From: Scytonema tolypothrichoides VB-61278
GTDB taxonomy: Bacteria > Cyanobacteriota > Cyanobacteriia > Cyanobacteriales > Nostocaceae
Direction of reading: 5' to 3'
DNA: 64,000 nt
Assembly: GCF_000828085.3 (NCBI RefSeq)
Contig: NZ_JXCA02000001.1
Coordinates: 782,742 to 846,741, forward strand
Part shown: positions 38,905 through 47,170 of the stretch, piece by piece
Layout: every line of letters begins with the position of its first letter
Position numbering within the stretch: the stretch's first letter is position 1
Notes under the pieces: model-generated
What the model saw: only the letters and a program-made list of their open reading frames with translations
Databases searched by the model: none
What the model was told of the DNA's origin: nothing
Program-made: the position numbers and the translations under genes

Positions 38905-40761
38905 ATGCCTGTATCAAATTCTGTGATCCGTCGGTATACACCGCCCACCTGCACGCTAGAAGTCTTGGCGCAGAGTTCAGCTTTGTCTCAGTGGATGGGT
39001 AAATCTGTCCTCAAGCAGCTACAGTTTGAACTTCGCTTTGATGATCCGCGATTGCCAGAGGAAAAGAGAATCGCAATTAGAGGCGACAGCGACCAGCTGG
39101 AGACTTTGTGTGCAGTAGTGACAGGCTACGTCCAAGAATTCTTGGAAATGTCTCCTGAAAGCTTTTGGGCAAATTTCTCAGGAACAAACTTCCCAGCAAC
39201 AGAGGACGTAAGCGTAGTCTCTGATGAGACTGAACAAACAAATGTTTACAACCCCGCTTCACAAAAAATTCCAACGAGAAACTCTTTTACCCATTCACCA
39301 CATGCAGATATAAAAATCAAGCCTAGCGATCACTTAACTCACAATTTGTTTCTTGGTTCTTTAGCAAATCCAGCATCTGGTCCTGTCATTCAACTGAGTC
39401 TGCTGCAATTATTCGATTTAGCAACAGCCTTAGATGAATATTCTGCTGATGTCGTGGCGCTACCAAATCTCACACCTAGTTCGACAAGGAGTGGCGGTAT
39501 ACCTGCTTGGGCACCTGTTGCAGCAGTTCTGGTGATAGGTGTGGGTTTAGCACCATTCACTTGGCAGTATGCTAACCGTGTCAGACAACAGCAGACAGCC
39601 AAAAAACCAATTTCGACAGAACAAAAGATTGCCCTAGAAGCTTCTCCCTCACAGGGTCTGTCCACATCAACTGCTGTTCCTACACTGGCTCCCTCAAGTA
39701 GTTTACCTTCGCCGCCACTCCCACCCTTTGGGTCTACCCTAGCAGTGCCCAATGCTTCTCCATCGATCGCTCAAACATTGCCTAGTGTACCTGTTACGCC
39801 TCAAACAACTGCAAAGTCCACATTTCCTTCTATACCCCAAACATCTCCTAGTATTGGAAATGTCGCCAAAGCACCTTTACCACCTTTAGGCAATCCGTTG
39901 AGTATATCTGGAACAACAAAAACTCCAACCTTCTCAACCTCTCCACAAAACACAGCACCAAAGCAACAAATTGCTCTTCAACCCAAATTACAGCCCAATT
40001 TTACAGCATTAACGCCAAAGAGCGAGCCGAATTCTACATCAGTTCAAAAGAATTCGGCACCGAACAATTTGTCCAGCACAAATAATACTTCCAGTACTTC
40101 AACTGGAGCGTCACTTTTGAGGGGTACCTCTTCCAAAGACGCTTCGCGAACGCGAAGCGTCTCTGAAAGAGATACGGCAGTCACTCCTGGGGGAAACCCT
40201 CCTATGCCCTACGGCCAGGCTTCGCCGCCAACAGCACTGGCTCCGCAAGGCACTGCTCCCAGCAACGGACTAGCTCCCCAAGACAGCGCTGCCTCATCAC
40301 TTGCAACCTCACCTCAGTCCAGCACAAGTACCAGCCGTGAACCAGTTTACTCACAACCAGGTTCAAGACCAAGTGGTACTGATGCATTAATTTCTAGATT
40401 GCGGGAAGCGAGGGCAAGAAGGGCTAATCTTTCCACAGAAGTTGCTACTAATAGTACAGTTCGTAGTGGCACATTGTTTGACACACCTCAAGTATCTGAA
40501 GCTAGAGACATATTGAAAAAACGCTGGCAACCGCCTTCTGGATTAAGGCAAAGCATTGAGTATAGTTTGTCAGTAGGTGTTGATGGCACAATTGAGCAAA
40601 TTTTACCAATGGGAAAAGCTGCAAGAGATTATGTTGACCGTACAGGAATGCCTTTGATTGGTGAACCTTTTGTTTCTCCTAATAAAAATGGACAATCAGT
40701 AAAAATCCGAGCTATTTTTAGTCCTGACGGCAAGGTACAGACTTTTCCAGAAACGGAGTAA
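38905..40761 (+). CDS. DUF4335 protein with disordered linker containing a palindromic repeat
   Basis: The N-terminal part (residues 1-160) is DUF4335: NSVIRRYTPPTCTLEVLAQ, LKQLQFELRFDDPRLPEEKR and QLETLCAVVTGYVQEFL. A single membrane segment follows at about 190-212 (GIPAWAPVAAVLVIGVGLAP). Then a long Ser/Thr/Pro/Gln-rich linker (about 220-480) leads to a folded C-terminal domain (ILKKRWQPPSGLRQSIEYSLSVGVDG). That suggests an inner-membrane protein spanning the periplasm; the function is unknown. The ATG at 38905 fits the family start; the frame is open from 38848. The linker includes an in-frame interspersed repeat at 40138-40260. Confidence 0.8.
   Translation: MPVSNSVIRRYTPPTCTLEVLAQSSALSQWMGKSVLKQLQFELRFDDPRLPEEKRIAIRGDSDQLETLCAVVTGYVQEFLEMSPESFWANFSGTNFPATEDVSVVSDETEQTNVYNPASQKIPTRNSFTHSPHADIKIKPSDHLTHNLFLGSLANPASGPVIQLSLLQLFDLATALDEYSADVVALPNLTPSSTRSGGIPAWAPVAAVLVIGVGLAPFTWQYANRVRQQQTAKKPISTEQKIALEASPSQGLSTSTAVPTLAPSSSLPSPPLPPFGSTLAVPNASPSIAQTLPSVPVTPQTTAKSTFPSIPQTSPSIGNVAKAPLPPLGNPLSISGTTKTPTFSTSPQNTAPKQQIALQPKLQPNFTALTPKSEPNSTSVQKNSAPNNLSSTNNTSSTSTGASLLRGTSSKDASRTRSVSERDTAVTPGGNPPMPYGQASPPTALAPQGTAPSNGLAPQDSAASSLATSPQSSTSTSREPVYSQPGSRPSGTDALISRLREARARRANLSTEVATNSTVRSGTLFDTPQVSEARDILKKRWQPPSGLRQSIEYSLSVGVDGTIEQILPMGKAARDYVDRTGMPLIGEPFVSPNKNGQSVKIRAIFSPDGKVQTFPETE
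40137..40262. repeat. Palindromic interspersed repeat inserted in frame in the DUF4335 gene
   Basis: GACGCTTCGCG at 40138-40148 and CGCGAAGCGTC at 40151-40161 form a perfect 11-bp hairpin with a two-base loop. GC-rich repeat wording continues to about 40260 (GGGGGAAACCCTCC, CCCTACGGCCAGGC, CACTGGCTCCGCAAGG). The reading frame passes through without a stop. Confidence 0.75.
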
Positions 40762-40862
40762 GTCAGACAGGGCTATGAACCGACGTTTCGGTGTGCTTTT
40801 GGGACTGTATGGGCTTTGCGCATACGACGCCGCCGTACTATAGCTATAGGGTGAAAACTAGA

Positions 40863-40883
40863 AGGGCTGGTTTGACCAGCCCT
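40863..40883. terminator. Bidirectional hairpin between DUF4335 and ferredoxin genes
   Basis: AGGGCTGG and CCAGCCCT pair perfectly around a five-base loop. The hairpin lies between two convergent genes, about 100 bases after the first stop and 20 bases after the second. Confidence 0.7.
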
Positions 40884-40905
40884 CTATTGTAACATAAAAT
40901 TAGTT

Positions 40906-41367
40906 TTAATAACGGGGTTTTTTACGGGTGAGTTTTTGCTTTTTGCGTCGCCGTTCAGTAGTCACAACTGCCGCGTCCACTGGGTATCCAATTAAGGGTA
41001 TAACCTGATATTTACGCTCTTCTTCCAAGTTTCTCAATTCGGCGTACTTCACCCAGTGGATGCAATCCACTGGACAGGTGTCAATTGCCTCTTGAATGAC
41101 CTCATCTGGATCGCCATCTTGACGTATGACGCGCGATCGCCCATAATCTGGTTCAATATAAAACGTATTACGGGCAACATGAGCACAGTGTTTGCAGCCA
41201 ATGCAGGTAATCTCGTCAACATAAACACCTTTTTGGCGTAAAACACCTCCCAATTCCGGCTCAAAACCAGAGCGTTCTGGGGCGTCTCGCAAAAATCCCC
41301 CCAGTTCTGGTTCAAAACCAGAGCGTTCATCCTCGTTTTGTTCCGGCGACGGCAAAAAATCAGACAT
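40906..41367 (-). CDS. 4Fe-4S/3Fe-4S ferredoxin with duplicated N-terminal segment
   Basis: The protein has a bacterial-type cluster motif CIGCKHCAHVARNTF (CxxCxxC) and a distal CPVDCIHWV, the pattern of small cyanobacterial ferredoxins. An N-terminal 17-residue unit (ERSGFEPELGGFLRDAP) is repeated as ERSGFEPELGGVLRQKG, and a basic tail (RRRKKQKLTRKKPRY) ends the 153-residue chain. It overlaps the stop of the Ycf35 gene by one base (TAATG), so the two are translationally coupled. The DUF2997-Ycf35-ferredoxin order is shared with other cyanobacteria. The redox partner is unknown. Confidence 0.85.
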   Translation of the reverse strand: MSDFLPSPEQNEDERSGFEPELGGFLRDAPERSGFEPELGGVLRQKGVYVDEITCIGCKHCAHVARNTFYIEPDYGRSRVIRQDGDPDEVIQEAIDTCPVDCIHWVKYAELRNLEEERKYQVIPLIGYPVDAAVVTTERRRKKQKLTRKKPRY

Positions 41368-41753
41368 TACGCACTCCAGCGCTGTACAAGTAAGCGAATG
41401 GAACCATCTTCATTTTTTTGTTGTTCAGCAACTTGAAACCCAACACGAGCAGTTTCTTTGACGACTGTATGGTATGCGTATCGCTGTGTTACTTGCCGCA
41501 AGAAACCTTCTACTGATAAATTTTGCTGCCAATATTGTAAATCAGCGACCAGCTCGTATTCTTTGCCATTCCATTTAAAGCCGATATCGTAACCATTTTC
41601 CTGCTCAATGGTAACTTCGGCATTATGAGTTTGACCGCGATAACCACGTACTTCACGTGGACCGTGCTTCCAATCTACACCTAAATCGCTCAGTGCATCC
41701 TTCAAGGAATCAACGTTACGGATTTGGGTTTTAATCTGGCTAAAGTGTGACAT
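41367..41753 (-). CDS. ycf35: DUF1257/Ycf35 protein
   Basis: This 128-residue protein matches Ycf35, a family of cyanobacteria and some plastid genomes: MSHFSQIKTQIRNVDSLKDAL, HNAEVTIEQENGYDIGFKWN and LQYWQQNLSVEGFLRQVTQR. The function is not established. It lies between a DUF2997 gene and a ferredoxin gene on the same strand and overlaps the ferredoxin start by one base. Confidence 0.85.
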   Translation of the reverse strand: MSHFSQIKTQIRNVDSLKDALSDLGVDWKHGPREVRGYRGQTHNAEVTIEQENGYDIGFKWNGKEYELVADLQYWQQNLSVEGFLRQVTQRYAYHTVVKETARVGFQVAEQQKNEDGSIRLLVQRWSA

Positions 41754-41792
41754 GGCGGTTGTGAATGAATGAACTAAACAATGAATGAAAAC

Positions 41793-42002
41793 TTACCAAT
41801 CGCTAAACGTGGTTTGCGTATTTACCACATTCGATTGCTGCACAATGGTCGCAAAGTATTCTGAGCTTGGCTCATGAGTTAGTACCTGTCCTAGCTGTGC
41901 CTCTATAGCTGCTGTAACTTCAGCGCAGGAAGCACCCACAATGCCAGTGACTTTTTCTTGTACCCGACCGTCTGGATAAATTACGAACTCTAATGTCTCC
42001 AT
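41793..42002 (-). CDS. DUF2997 small protein
   Basis: The 69-residue protein METLEFVIYPDGRVQEKVTG matches DUF2997. The frame is open upstream to 42050, but the ATG at 42002 is the family start. It is the first gene of the DUF2997-Ycf35-ferredoxin operon (39-base gap to ycf35). The function is unknown. Confidence 0.82.
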   Translation of the reverse strand: METLEFVIYPDGRVQEKVTGIVGASCAEVTAAIEAQLGQVLTHEPSSEYFATIVQQSNVVNTQTTFSDW

Positions 42003-42398
42003 GCTCTTTGCAAACCAAAATACTAAGCTTGGACAGTACTGCTGTACCAACTGACTACAAATGCAGCCCTCTGAAACAGCATTTTTCCTTAGCTACAAAT
42101 TTGCCATTTGTTAACTAATGTTCCATCTCTCAAAATATATATCTCAGAAACTTAACAAAACTTATGACTCTTATTAGTTGTTACATCTGTTATTTGTAAG
42201 TTTCCCTTAACCATATCAATTTAGTCAAGCTAAAAATTCAACTTTTTCTGTCAGTGGGGAAACGCCTAAAAACAAGCATTATTCTGAGGAAGAGGTGTAA
42301 AAACAGTGAAATTTGTTGAAAAAAATTATCATTATTCTCTGAATCATCCAATTCTCAGGAATGAAACTACCCAAACCAGGACTGCTAACTGTCACGGG

Positions 42399-42586
42399 GT
42401 CTTACACGTAAAAAAATTGCCAGCCTTATTACTACGCGTACCCGACTTCGACAACAGATCAACAAAACAAAGGAGCCAGTCCGTTGCGGAGAGCAGCGCC
42501 GTGCGGGGGTTCCCCCCCGTTGAGGCGACTGCGGAGGGTTCCCCCCGTTGTAGGACCTGGCGTGCTGGCAATTTTTTAGGGGACAA
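42399..42586. repeat. Inverted-repeat element, copy 1, carrying a nested repeat
   Basis: Arms AAAAAATTGCCAGC (42411-42424) and GCTGGCAATTTTTT (42564-42577) are perfect reverse complements. The core beginning GCCTTATTACTACGCGTACC matches the core of a second element at 44467-44561. An interspersed GC-rich repeat of about 90 bases (42473-42563) sits inside this copy just after AAAGG. The outer flanks are GTCTTACACG on the left and AGGGGACAA on the right. Confidence 0.75.
42473..42563. repeat. Interspersed GC-rich repeat nested in the inverted-repeat element
   Basis: The stretch begins AGCCAGTCCGTTGCGGAG and includes runs such as GGGGGTTCCCCCCC and GAGGGTTCCCCCC around GGCGACTGCG. It is the same family as the block at 31187. 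The second inverted-repeat copy lacks it, so it inserted after the two copies separated. Confidence 0.65.
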
Positions 42587-42634
42587 TGCGTCAAACGGTA
42601 GGATAAGCTGTTATCTAATTGTAGAAAGTTCATC

Positions 42635-43657
42635 ATGAATGCAGAGCAAGTGACAGGTTCTACTCATCTCCCGAAAGCGATACGCGTAGGAGTACTGGGG
42701 TTTGGCGGATTGGGGCAAGCAGCTGCCAAAGTACTCGCCCCAAAACGTGAAATGCTTTTAGTAGCAGCAGCAGATAAACAAGGCTACGCCTACGCCGCTG
42801 ATGGTTTAAATGCTCAAGAATGCATTGCAATTTATCAATCTCAAGGTTCGCTGGGTTATCTAGAACCCATTGGAACTTTAACAAATCACAGTGTTGAGGA
42901 TTTAATAGAAAAATCTTATCCTGTAGACGGGTATTTTCTGGCGTTACCCAATCTCCCCAATGATTTTATTGCCTCTGTCGCGAGGCAGTTTATCAAATCT
43001 GGATGGCGCGGGGTACTGGTGGATGCGATTAAGCGCACCAGTGCTGTGGAACAACTGCTGGCGATGAAAGAAGAACTGCAAGCAGCAGGAATTACCTACA
43101 TGACAGGATGTGGGGCGACACCAGGACTGTTAACAGCAGCAGCAGCTTTAGCCGCCCAAAGCTACGCTGAAATTCATCGAGTGGAAATTACTTTTGGAGT
43201 AGGAATAGCGAACTGGGAGGCTTACCGCGCCACTATCCGCGAAGATATTGCCCATATGCCGGGTTATACTGTGGAAACTGCTAGGGCAATGACGGATGAG
43301 GAAGTAGAAGCACTCCTAGATAAAACCAATGGCGTGCTGACTTTAGAAAACATGGAACATGCTGATGATGTGATGTTAGAGATAGCTGGAATTGTGGGGC
43401 GCGATCGCGTGACCGTTGGTGGTATAGTTGATACCCGCAATCCTAAAAAGCCCATTAGCACCAACGTTAAAATCACTGGTCGCACTTTTGAAGGTAAAAT
43501 TTCCACCCATACCTTTACATTAGGAGATGAAACCAGTATGGCAGCCAACGTCTGTGGACCAGCTTTTGGTTATCTCAAAGCTGGCGTTGGATTACATCAG
43601 CGAGGCATTTACGGATTATTCACCGCTGCTGAAATTATGCCTCAGTTTGTGAGGTAG
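42635..43657 (+). CDS. bioU: BioU-like (S)-8-amino-7-oxononanoate synthase
   Basis: The 340-residue protein has a Rossmann N-terminus ([20 protein letters not shown]) and a saccharopine/diaminopimelate dehydrogenase-like layout ([20 protein letters not shown]). It resembles the cyanobacterial BioU family (Synechocystis slr0355), a suicide enzyme that donates the side-chain amine of its own lysine to make diaminononanoate in biotin synthesis. Lys133 in [12 protein letters not shown] fits the reported catalytic Lys124 after allowing for a nine-residue longer N-terminus. The identification is from remembered similarity. It is monocistronic, followed by a strong hairpin. Confidence 0.75.
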   Translation: MNAEQVTGSTHLPKAIRVGVLGFGGLGQAAAKVLAPKREMLLVAAADKQGYAYAADGLNAQECIAIYQSQGSLGYLEPIGTLTNHSVEDLIEKSYPVDGYFLALPNLPNDFIASVARQFIKSGWRGVLVDAIKRTSAVEQLLAMKEELQAAGITYMTGCGATPGLLTAAAALAAQSYAEIHRVEITFGVGIANWEAYRATIREDIAHMPGYTVETARAMTDEEVEALLDKTNGVLTLENMEHADDVMLEIAGIVGRDRVTVGGIVDTRNPKKPISTNVKITGRTFEGKISTHTFTLGDETSMAANVCGPAFGYLKAGVGLHQRGIYGLFTAAEIMPQFVR

Positions 43658-43672
43658 TTATGAACTATAGTA

Positions 43673-43762
43673 ATCCTAAATCATTTGTAAAAGGCGAGAA
43701 ACCCGGTATCTTTGAGATACCGGGTTTCTGGGGATTCGCAATTTTTACAAATCAGATAGGAC
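43673..43762. terminator. Long palindromic hairpin after bioU
   Basis: AGAAACCCGGTATCT (43697-43711) and its exact reverse complement (43715-43729) flank a three-base loop. An outer, imperfect pair (TCCTAAATCATTTGTAAAA with TTTTTACAAATCAGATAGGA) extends the fold to about 90 bases. It can end the bioU transcript; its size and symmetry also suit a mobile palindromic repeat. Confidence 0.75.
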
Positions 43763-43859
43763 TGCTACACTAGCTTGAGTATTTAATTTTTTATATTTTG
43801 TCAGCTGGGTCTAGTTTTTCAACCCAGCTAATTTTTTGTTTGACGCACATTACAGCGAC

Positions 43860-44175
43860 AATGTGAAGTACCCCATCTTACCTATGCCTGACGGCACGCT
43901 GCGCGAACGGTTGAAGATGGGGCTTCCCCCGTTTCCAACTAGCATAAGGACGGTTTTATTCGTCTCTTGGGCTTCCCGCTTCATCCGCCGATGCCTCCTT
44001 GAACCCGTGTTCAATTGTGGTCTTACTCCGCGTCCACAGGCAGATCCTCGCCTTCCGCAAGGATATAACTTTTCGCATAATACAACTTGGCTTATTTTTT
44101 ACAGCAGGGCGTAACCTTACTAACCAGCGGTCATATTTCTTCCCGGAACTTTGATCTTTCTGCACCAAGCGTTTT
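43860..44175 (-). mobile_element. Remnant of an IS200/IS605-family tnpB element (3' end and right end)
   Basis: Read leftwards, the DNA encodes the wording of a TnpB C-terminus in two frames: EDLPVDAE (near 44050) and, after a shift, EASADEAGSPRDE ending at 43956. A right-end hairpin follows, with AAGATGGGG (43914-43922) pairing with CCCCATCTT (43871-43879) and the end TACTTCAC. A palindromic interspersed repeat (TTCGCGCAGCGTGCC) fills the hairpin loop. The catalytic RuvC part of TnpB is missing, so the element is dead. The right end is where TnpB guide RNA (omega/reRNA) is normally made. Confidence 0.6.
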
Positions 44176-44267
44176 ACCGCTACTTAGGGTTATCTGTTCC
44201 GACACAATCCGGTGGGTCATCAACCATCTTTATGATCACCTGAGTGTGGCGCTTTGTGTACACGCAA

Positions 44268-44441
44268 ATGAAAGAAAAATCATTACGCTTTAGGATGTCT
44301 GCTCGTAGATATAATAAGCTAAAGCTATACGCGGATTGGAAAGAAAAAACGATGACTCAGCTAATTGAAGACTGGGTTGATCGATTACCAACACCAGAAA
44401 GTGGTAACTTCTCGGACACCCACAAGGGGTGTACCTCATAG
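44268..44441 (+). CDS. Small ribbon-helix-helix-like protein next to the tnpB remnant
   Basis: The 57-residue product MKEKSLRFRMSARRYNKLKLY continues with DWKEKTMTQLIEDWVDRLPT. A beta strand followed by two helices with a basic face fits a CopG/Arc-type DNA-binding fold. Similar small proteins accompany cyanobacterial transposons, and this one sits about 95 bases from the tnpB remnant on the opposite strand. The upstream ATG at 44244 is in frame but less likely. The last residues run into the flank of the second inverted-repeat element. Confidence 0.5.
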   Translation: MKEKSLRFRMSARRYNKLKLYADWKEKTMTQLIEDWVDRLPTPESGNFSDTHKGCTS

Positions 44442-44466
44442 TTACCCGCTATCCATCCCCACCAAT

Positions 44467-44561
44467 TTGTCCCCTAAAAATCTGGCAGCCTTATAACTAC
44501 GAGTACCCGTCTGTGCCCACGAATTAACAAACAAAGGCTGCCAGATTTTTTCGTGTTAGAC
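44467..44561. repeat. Inverted-repeat element, copy 2
   Basis: AAAAATCTGGCAGCCTT (44476-44492) and AAGGCTGCCAGATTTTT (44534-44550) are perfect 17-bp inverted arms around a 41-base core. The core (ATAACTACGAGTACCCG) matches copy 1 in the same orientation, but the flanks are swapped: the left flank TTGTCCCCT is the reverse complement of the right flank of copy 1, and the right flank CGTGTTAGAC is the reverse complement of the left flank of copy 1. Confidence 0.8.
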
Positions 44562-44704
44562 TCGGACACCGCATGGCGGATGGGGAATTCCGCGAAAGAG
44601 GTTAAAATTCTGCCTAGAAAAAAGCAAGCGCTTTTGTTTTACCTATCAAAAGACCCAAAGGACATTCTATCTTTTAAGATGGCAGCAAGGCGGAATAAAC
44701 ACTG

Positions 44705-45232
44705 TTAGTAAATCTGTTGTAGATTCTCAATTGTGAGATATTCTTCTTCATCAGCTATCTGAAAGCTGTAATCAATGTTAATTTGGGTTGGATAGCCGAG
44801 TGTCGAATTGTACTTGACATCCAAGCTATCTGCTTTCCTTTTAATCGCATCCCTGATTAAATCAAAAAGCCTGGGAACTGTATCGTATTTTTGGAAGAAT
44901 TCTGGATTAACTGGTTGACCAGTTTCGACGGAAGTGACAGAAGTTGTTCTACCGTTACGCACTTCAATGATGACTGGTCCTCTTGCTTCGGCTATGCAGA
45001 AGCAACTCCGGCTAAGTGTGTAGCGATAGTTGGAAATATTTTGCCGATTCCACAAACGCTGATTAGCTGTTAATTGCTGTGAATCTGATTGACCCCTCGC
45101 TGATGATTGTGCTATCTGTATGGGGGATTTCGATATGACTGGTGTATGCAAACCTAAAGACATGACTAATCCTGCACCAATAATAATCGGTAAGCGTACA
45201 GCCATCGATTTCATTTTCAAGGTTCTAACCAT
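44705..45232 (-). CDS. DUF6174-like exported protein
   Basis: The 175-residue protein has an N-terminal signal (MAVRLPIIIGAGLVMSLGLH) and a domain matching DUF6174: LWNRQNISNYRYTLSRSC, FCIAEARGPVIIEVRNGRT, TVPRLFDLIRDAIKRKAD and LDVKYNSTLGYPTQINIDY. The family is found in many bacteria and has no known function. The chosen start is the first ATG; MKSMAVRL six codons later is equally possible. Two cysteines in SCFCIAEARG could form a disulfide after export. Confidence 0.75.
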   Translation of the reverse strand: MVRTLKMKSMAVRLPIIIGAGLVMSLGLHTPVISKSPIQIAQSSARGQSDSQQLTANQRLWNRQNISNYRYTLSRSCFCIAEARGPVIIEVRNGRTTSVTSVETGQPVNPEFFQKYDTVPRLFDLIRDAIKRKADSLDVKYNSTLGYPTQINIDYSFQIADEEEYLTIENLQQIY

Positions 45233-45642
45233 TTGGCAAACTCCTGGGAATTTTCGTTTTCGCTTTGTTTTGCGAAATACCTACAAATTAGGGTATCACA
45301 ATTTCTTTATCGAGTTCGCGTTCACTACTTGATGAGTGGGTTAAATTGCCTTTGCGCAAGTTTGTAAAGTATAAATGGTTGCTCTGAATCGATGATTGGT
45401 GCGGGATACATTGAAATCTGGAAAAACTTGATCTCCTAGTGTAGTTACTATATGTATTTTACAAGAACCTATCTTTATGACGTTTTTATCAAAATTTTAC
45501 AATGATTAACACACTAACATTTACAAATAAATAAGATGAAGAAAAGCATTCTTTTACATGTTTGTTAATGATATGTAAGCGTCTACCAGTCATCGGCGGT
45601 TCAATTATCCTTTACTAGAAAGACAAAAAAACGTGGAGCATT
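45233..45642. other. Intergenic region between divergent genes
   Basis: A 410-base AT-rich stretch that must hold both promoters. No repeat, RNA gene or riboswitch was recognised. Confidence 0.5.
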
Positions 45643-47157
45643 ATGAAGAGACGCAAAAATGTTAATTATATCTCTAATAACTTGGGATTTTCCGCAGACG
45701 TCATACTGATTACTTTGAGCATCATTTCAGTTTTAATAGCTACACTTTATCCGTTTCATTTTCACTTTCCAGATAGTTTTTCGCTACCAGCACTTGTTGC
45801 CAGTTTTGATAATAGTAGTTTTTTTAAAGACCAGGTCAACAATATTTTATTATTTACGCCTTTAGGTTTCGGTTTCGCCAGTCTCTTACAGAGAATGAGG
45901 ATGAAGCCAACAAGTCAATTTCTAATAGTGATATTTCTGAGTGCAGGCTTATCATTGACAGTTGAAGCATTGCAAGTTTTTTTGCCTTCAAGAACACCTA
46001 CTCCTGCCGATATTTTTAACAATACCATAGGTGGATTGGTGGGTTTCATCTGCTTTTCTCTATGGTACTCACAAAGCTTTATCTATACCTTGATACGTTT
46101 AGAAAATAGTAGACCCAATAATTCTATTAAAAAGCTCACACTATTCTTTATTGGATACATACTTGTATCGTTTCTCATCTCGAATGTCTGGCAAAATACA
46201 ACGAATCTGAGCAATTGGTCTTTGAATTATCCACTCTTGATTGGCAATGAACGAACAGGTGATAGACCTTGGCAGGGACAGGTCTCAGATGTTTATATTG
46301 CTGATAGAGCAATTTCTAAAAATGAAGTTTCACAAGTTTTTAATCAGAAAAATTACAGTGATATTTTTGGGAAGTCTTTGCTAGCTTCCTATCAATTTAC
46401 GGATACAAAAAGTTATCAGGATCGTACTGGTCAACTCCCCGAACTATTATCGCAAGGGCAGTTACCAGATATGAAAGATGAAAAAGGTGTTGTTTTGAGT
46501 TCCAATCATTGGCTAAAAACAACAGAGCCTGTTACTTTGTTGAGTAAAAGAATACGTGAAACTTCTCAATTTACAATAATTACTACCGTTGCTACTGCTA
46601 ATACGGCTCAAATTGGACCTGCACGCATCATCTCACTTTCAGGTGATTCTCTTCATCGCAATTTTACACTAGGACAGCAGGGAACTGACTTAGACTTGCG
46701 AATACGAACACCGATGACTGGAGCAAACGGGGCAGATACAAAATTAACTATTCCTGATATTTTTGCAGATACAAAACCCCATCATATAGTCATCACTTAT
46801 TCTGGAGCGACTGTTCAAGTTTATATAGATAAATCAAATTCTTATTCTTTGAATCTCTTGGAATGGTTTCCGAAAGAGCAGAAATTATTTTACTATGCAC
46901 TGACTTTTATCCCTTTAGGGCTTTGCTTAGCGCTTCTGACAACTTTAGCGAAAAGAAAGTTAGCTTTTAATAGGTTATTGCTTCCGAGTGGAATATTATT
47001 ACCGTCTGTGATACTGGAAAGTATTTTGGTAACTGATGGCGGTAAAAGTCTCAGCCTGAAAGGTCTGTTGCTTGGTATATTATTAACAGCCGGGACAACA
47101 CTGATATTAAGATGGCGAGCTTCGATGATTCTTAAAACAGTGAACAGTGAACAGTGA
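45643..47157 (+). CDS. VanZ-like membrane protein with a LamG-type extracytoplasmic domain
   Basis: The 504-residue protein has an N-terminal VanZ-like bundle (about 15-185) with the family motif DQVNNILLFTPLGFGFASLL and LTVEALQVFLPSRTPTPADI. A beta-rich section (about 195-400) has the outline of a concanavalin/LamG domain (GDRPWQGQVSDVYIADRAIS, LLASYQFTDTKS, HHIVITYSGATVQVYID). C-terminal hydrophobic segments follow (LFYYALTFIPLGLCLALL and two more). VanZ proteins are associated with envelope or cell-wall stress; the added LamG part suggests ligand or polysaccharide binding outside the cell. The substrate is unknown. Confidence 0.8.
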   Translation: MKRRKNVNYISNNLGFSADVILITLSIISVLIATLYPFHFHFPDSFSLPALVASFDNSSFFKDQVNNILLFTPLGFGFASLLQRMRMKPTSQFLIVIFLSAGLSLTVEALQVFLPSRTPTPADIFNNTIGGLVGFICFSLWYSQSFIYTLIRLENSRPNNSIKKLTLFFIGYILVSFLISNVWQNTTNLSNWSLNYPLLIGNERTGDRPWQGQVSDVYIADRAISKNEVSQVFNQKNYSDIFGKSLLASYQFTDTKSYQDRTGQLPELLSQGQLPDMKDEKGVVLSSNHWLKTTEPVTLLSKRIRETSQFTIITTVATANTAQIGPARIISLSGDSLHRNFTLGQQGTDLDLRIRTPMTGANGADTKLTIPDIFADTKPHHIVITYSGATVQVYIDKSNSYSLNLLEWFPKEQKLFYYALTFIPLGLCLALLTTLAKRKLAFNRLLLPSGILLPSVILESILVTDGGKSLSLKGLLLGILLTAGTTLILRWRASMILKTVNSEQ

Positions 47158-47170
47158 ACAGGAAACAGTA
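47138..47170. repeat. AACAGTG heptamer repeats at the VanZ gene stop codon
   Basis: Three AACAGTG units overlap the last codons and stop of the VanZ-LamG gene. This is the inverted form of the CACTGTT-type units near 26780. Confidence 0.6.

Noticed and set aside
43956-44168. 70-codon frame as an independent gene
   Set aside because: Its C-terminal wording (EASADEAGSPR) is that of a TnpB tail, and the matching upstream part lies in another frame, so it is a remnant.
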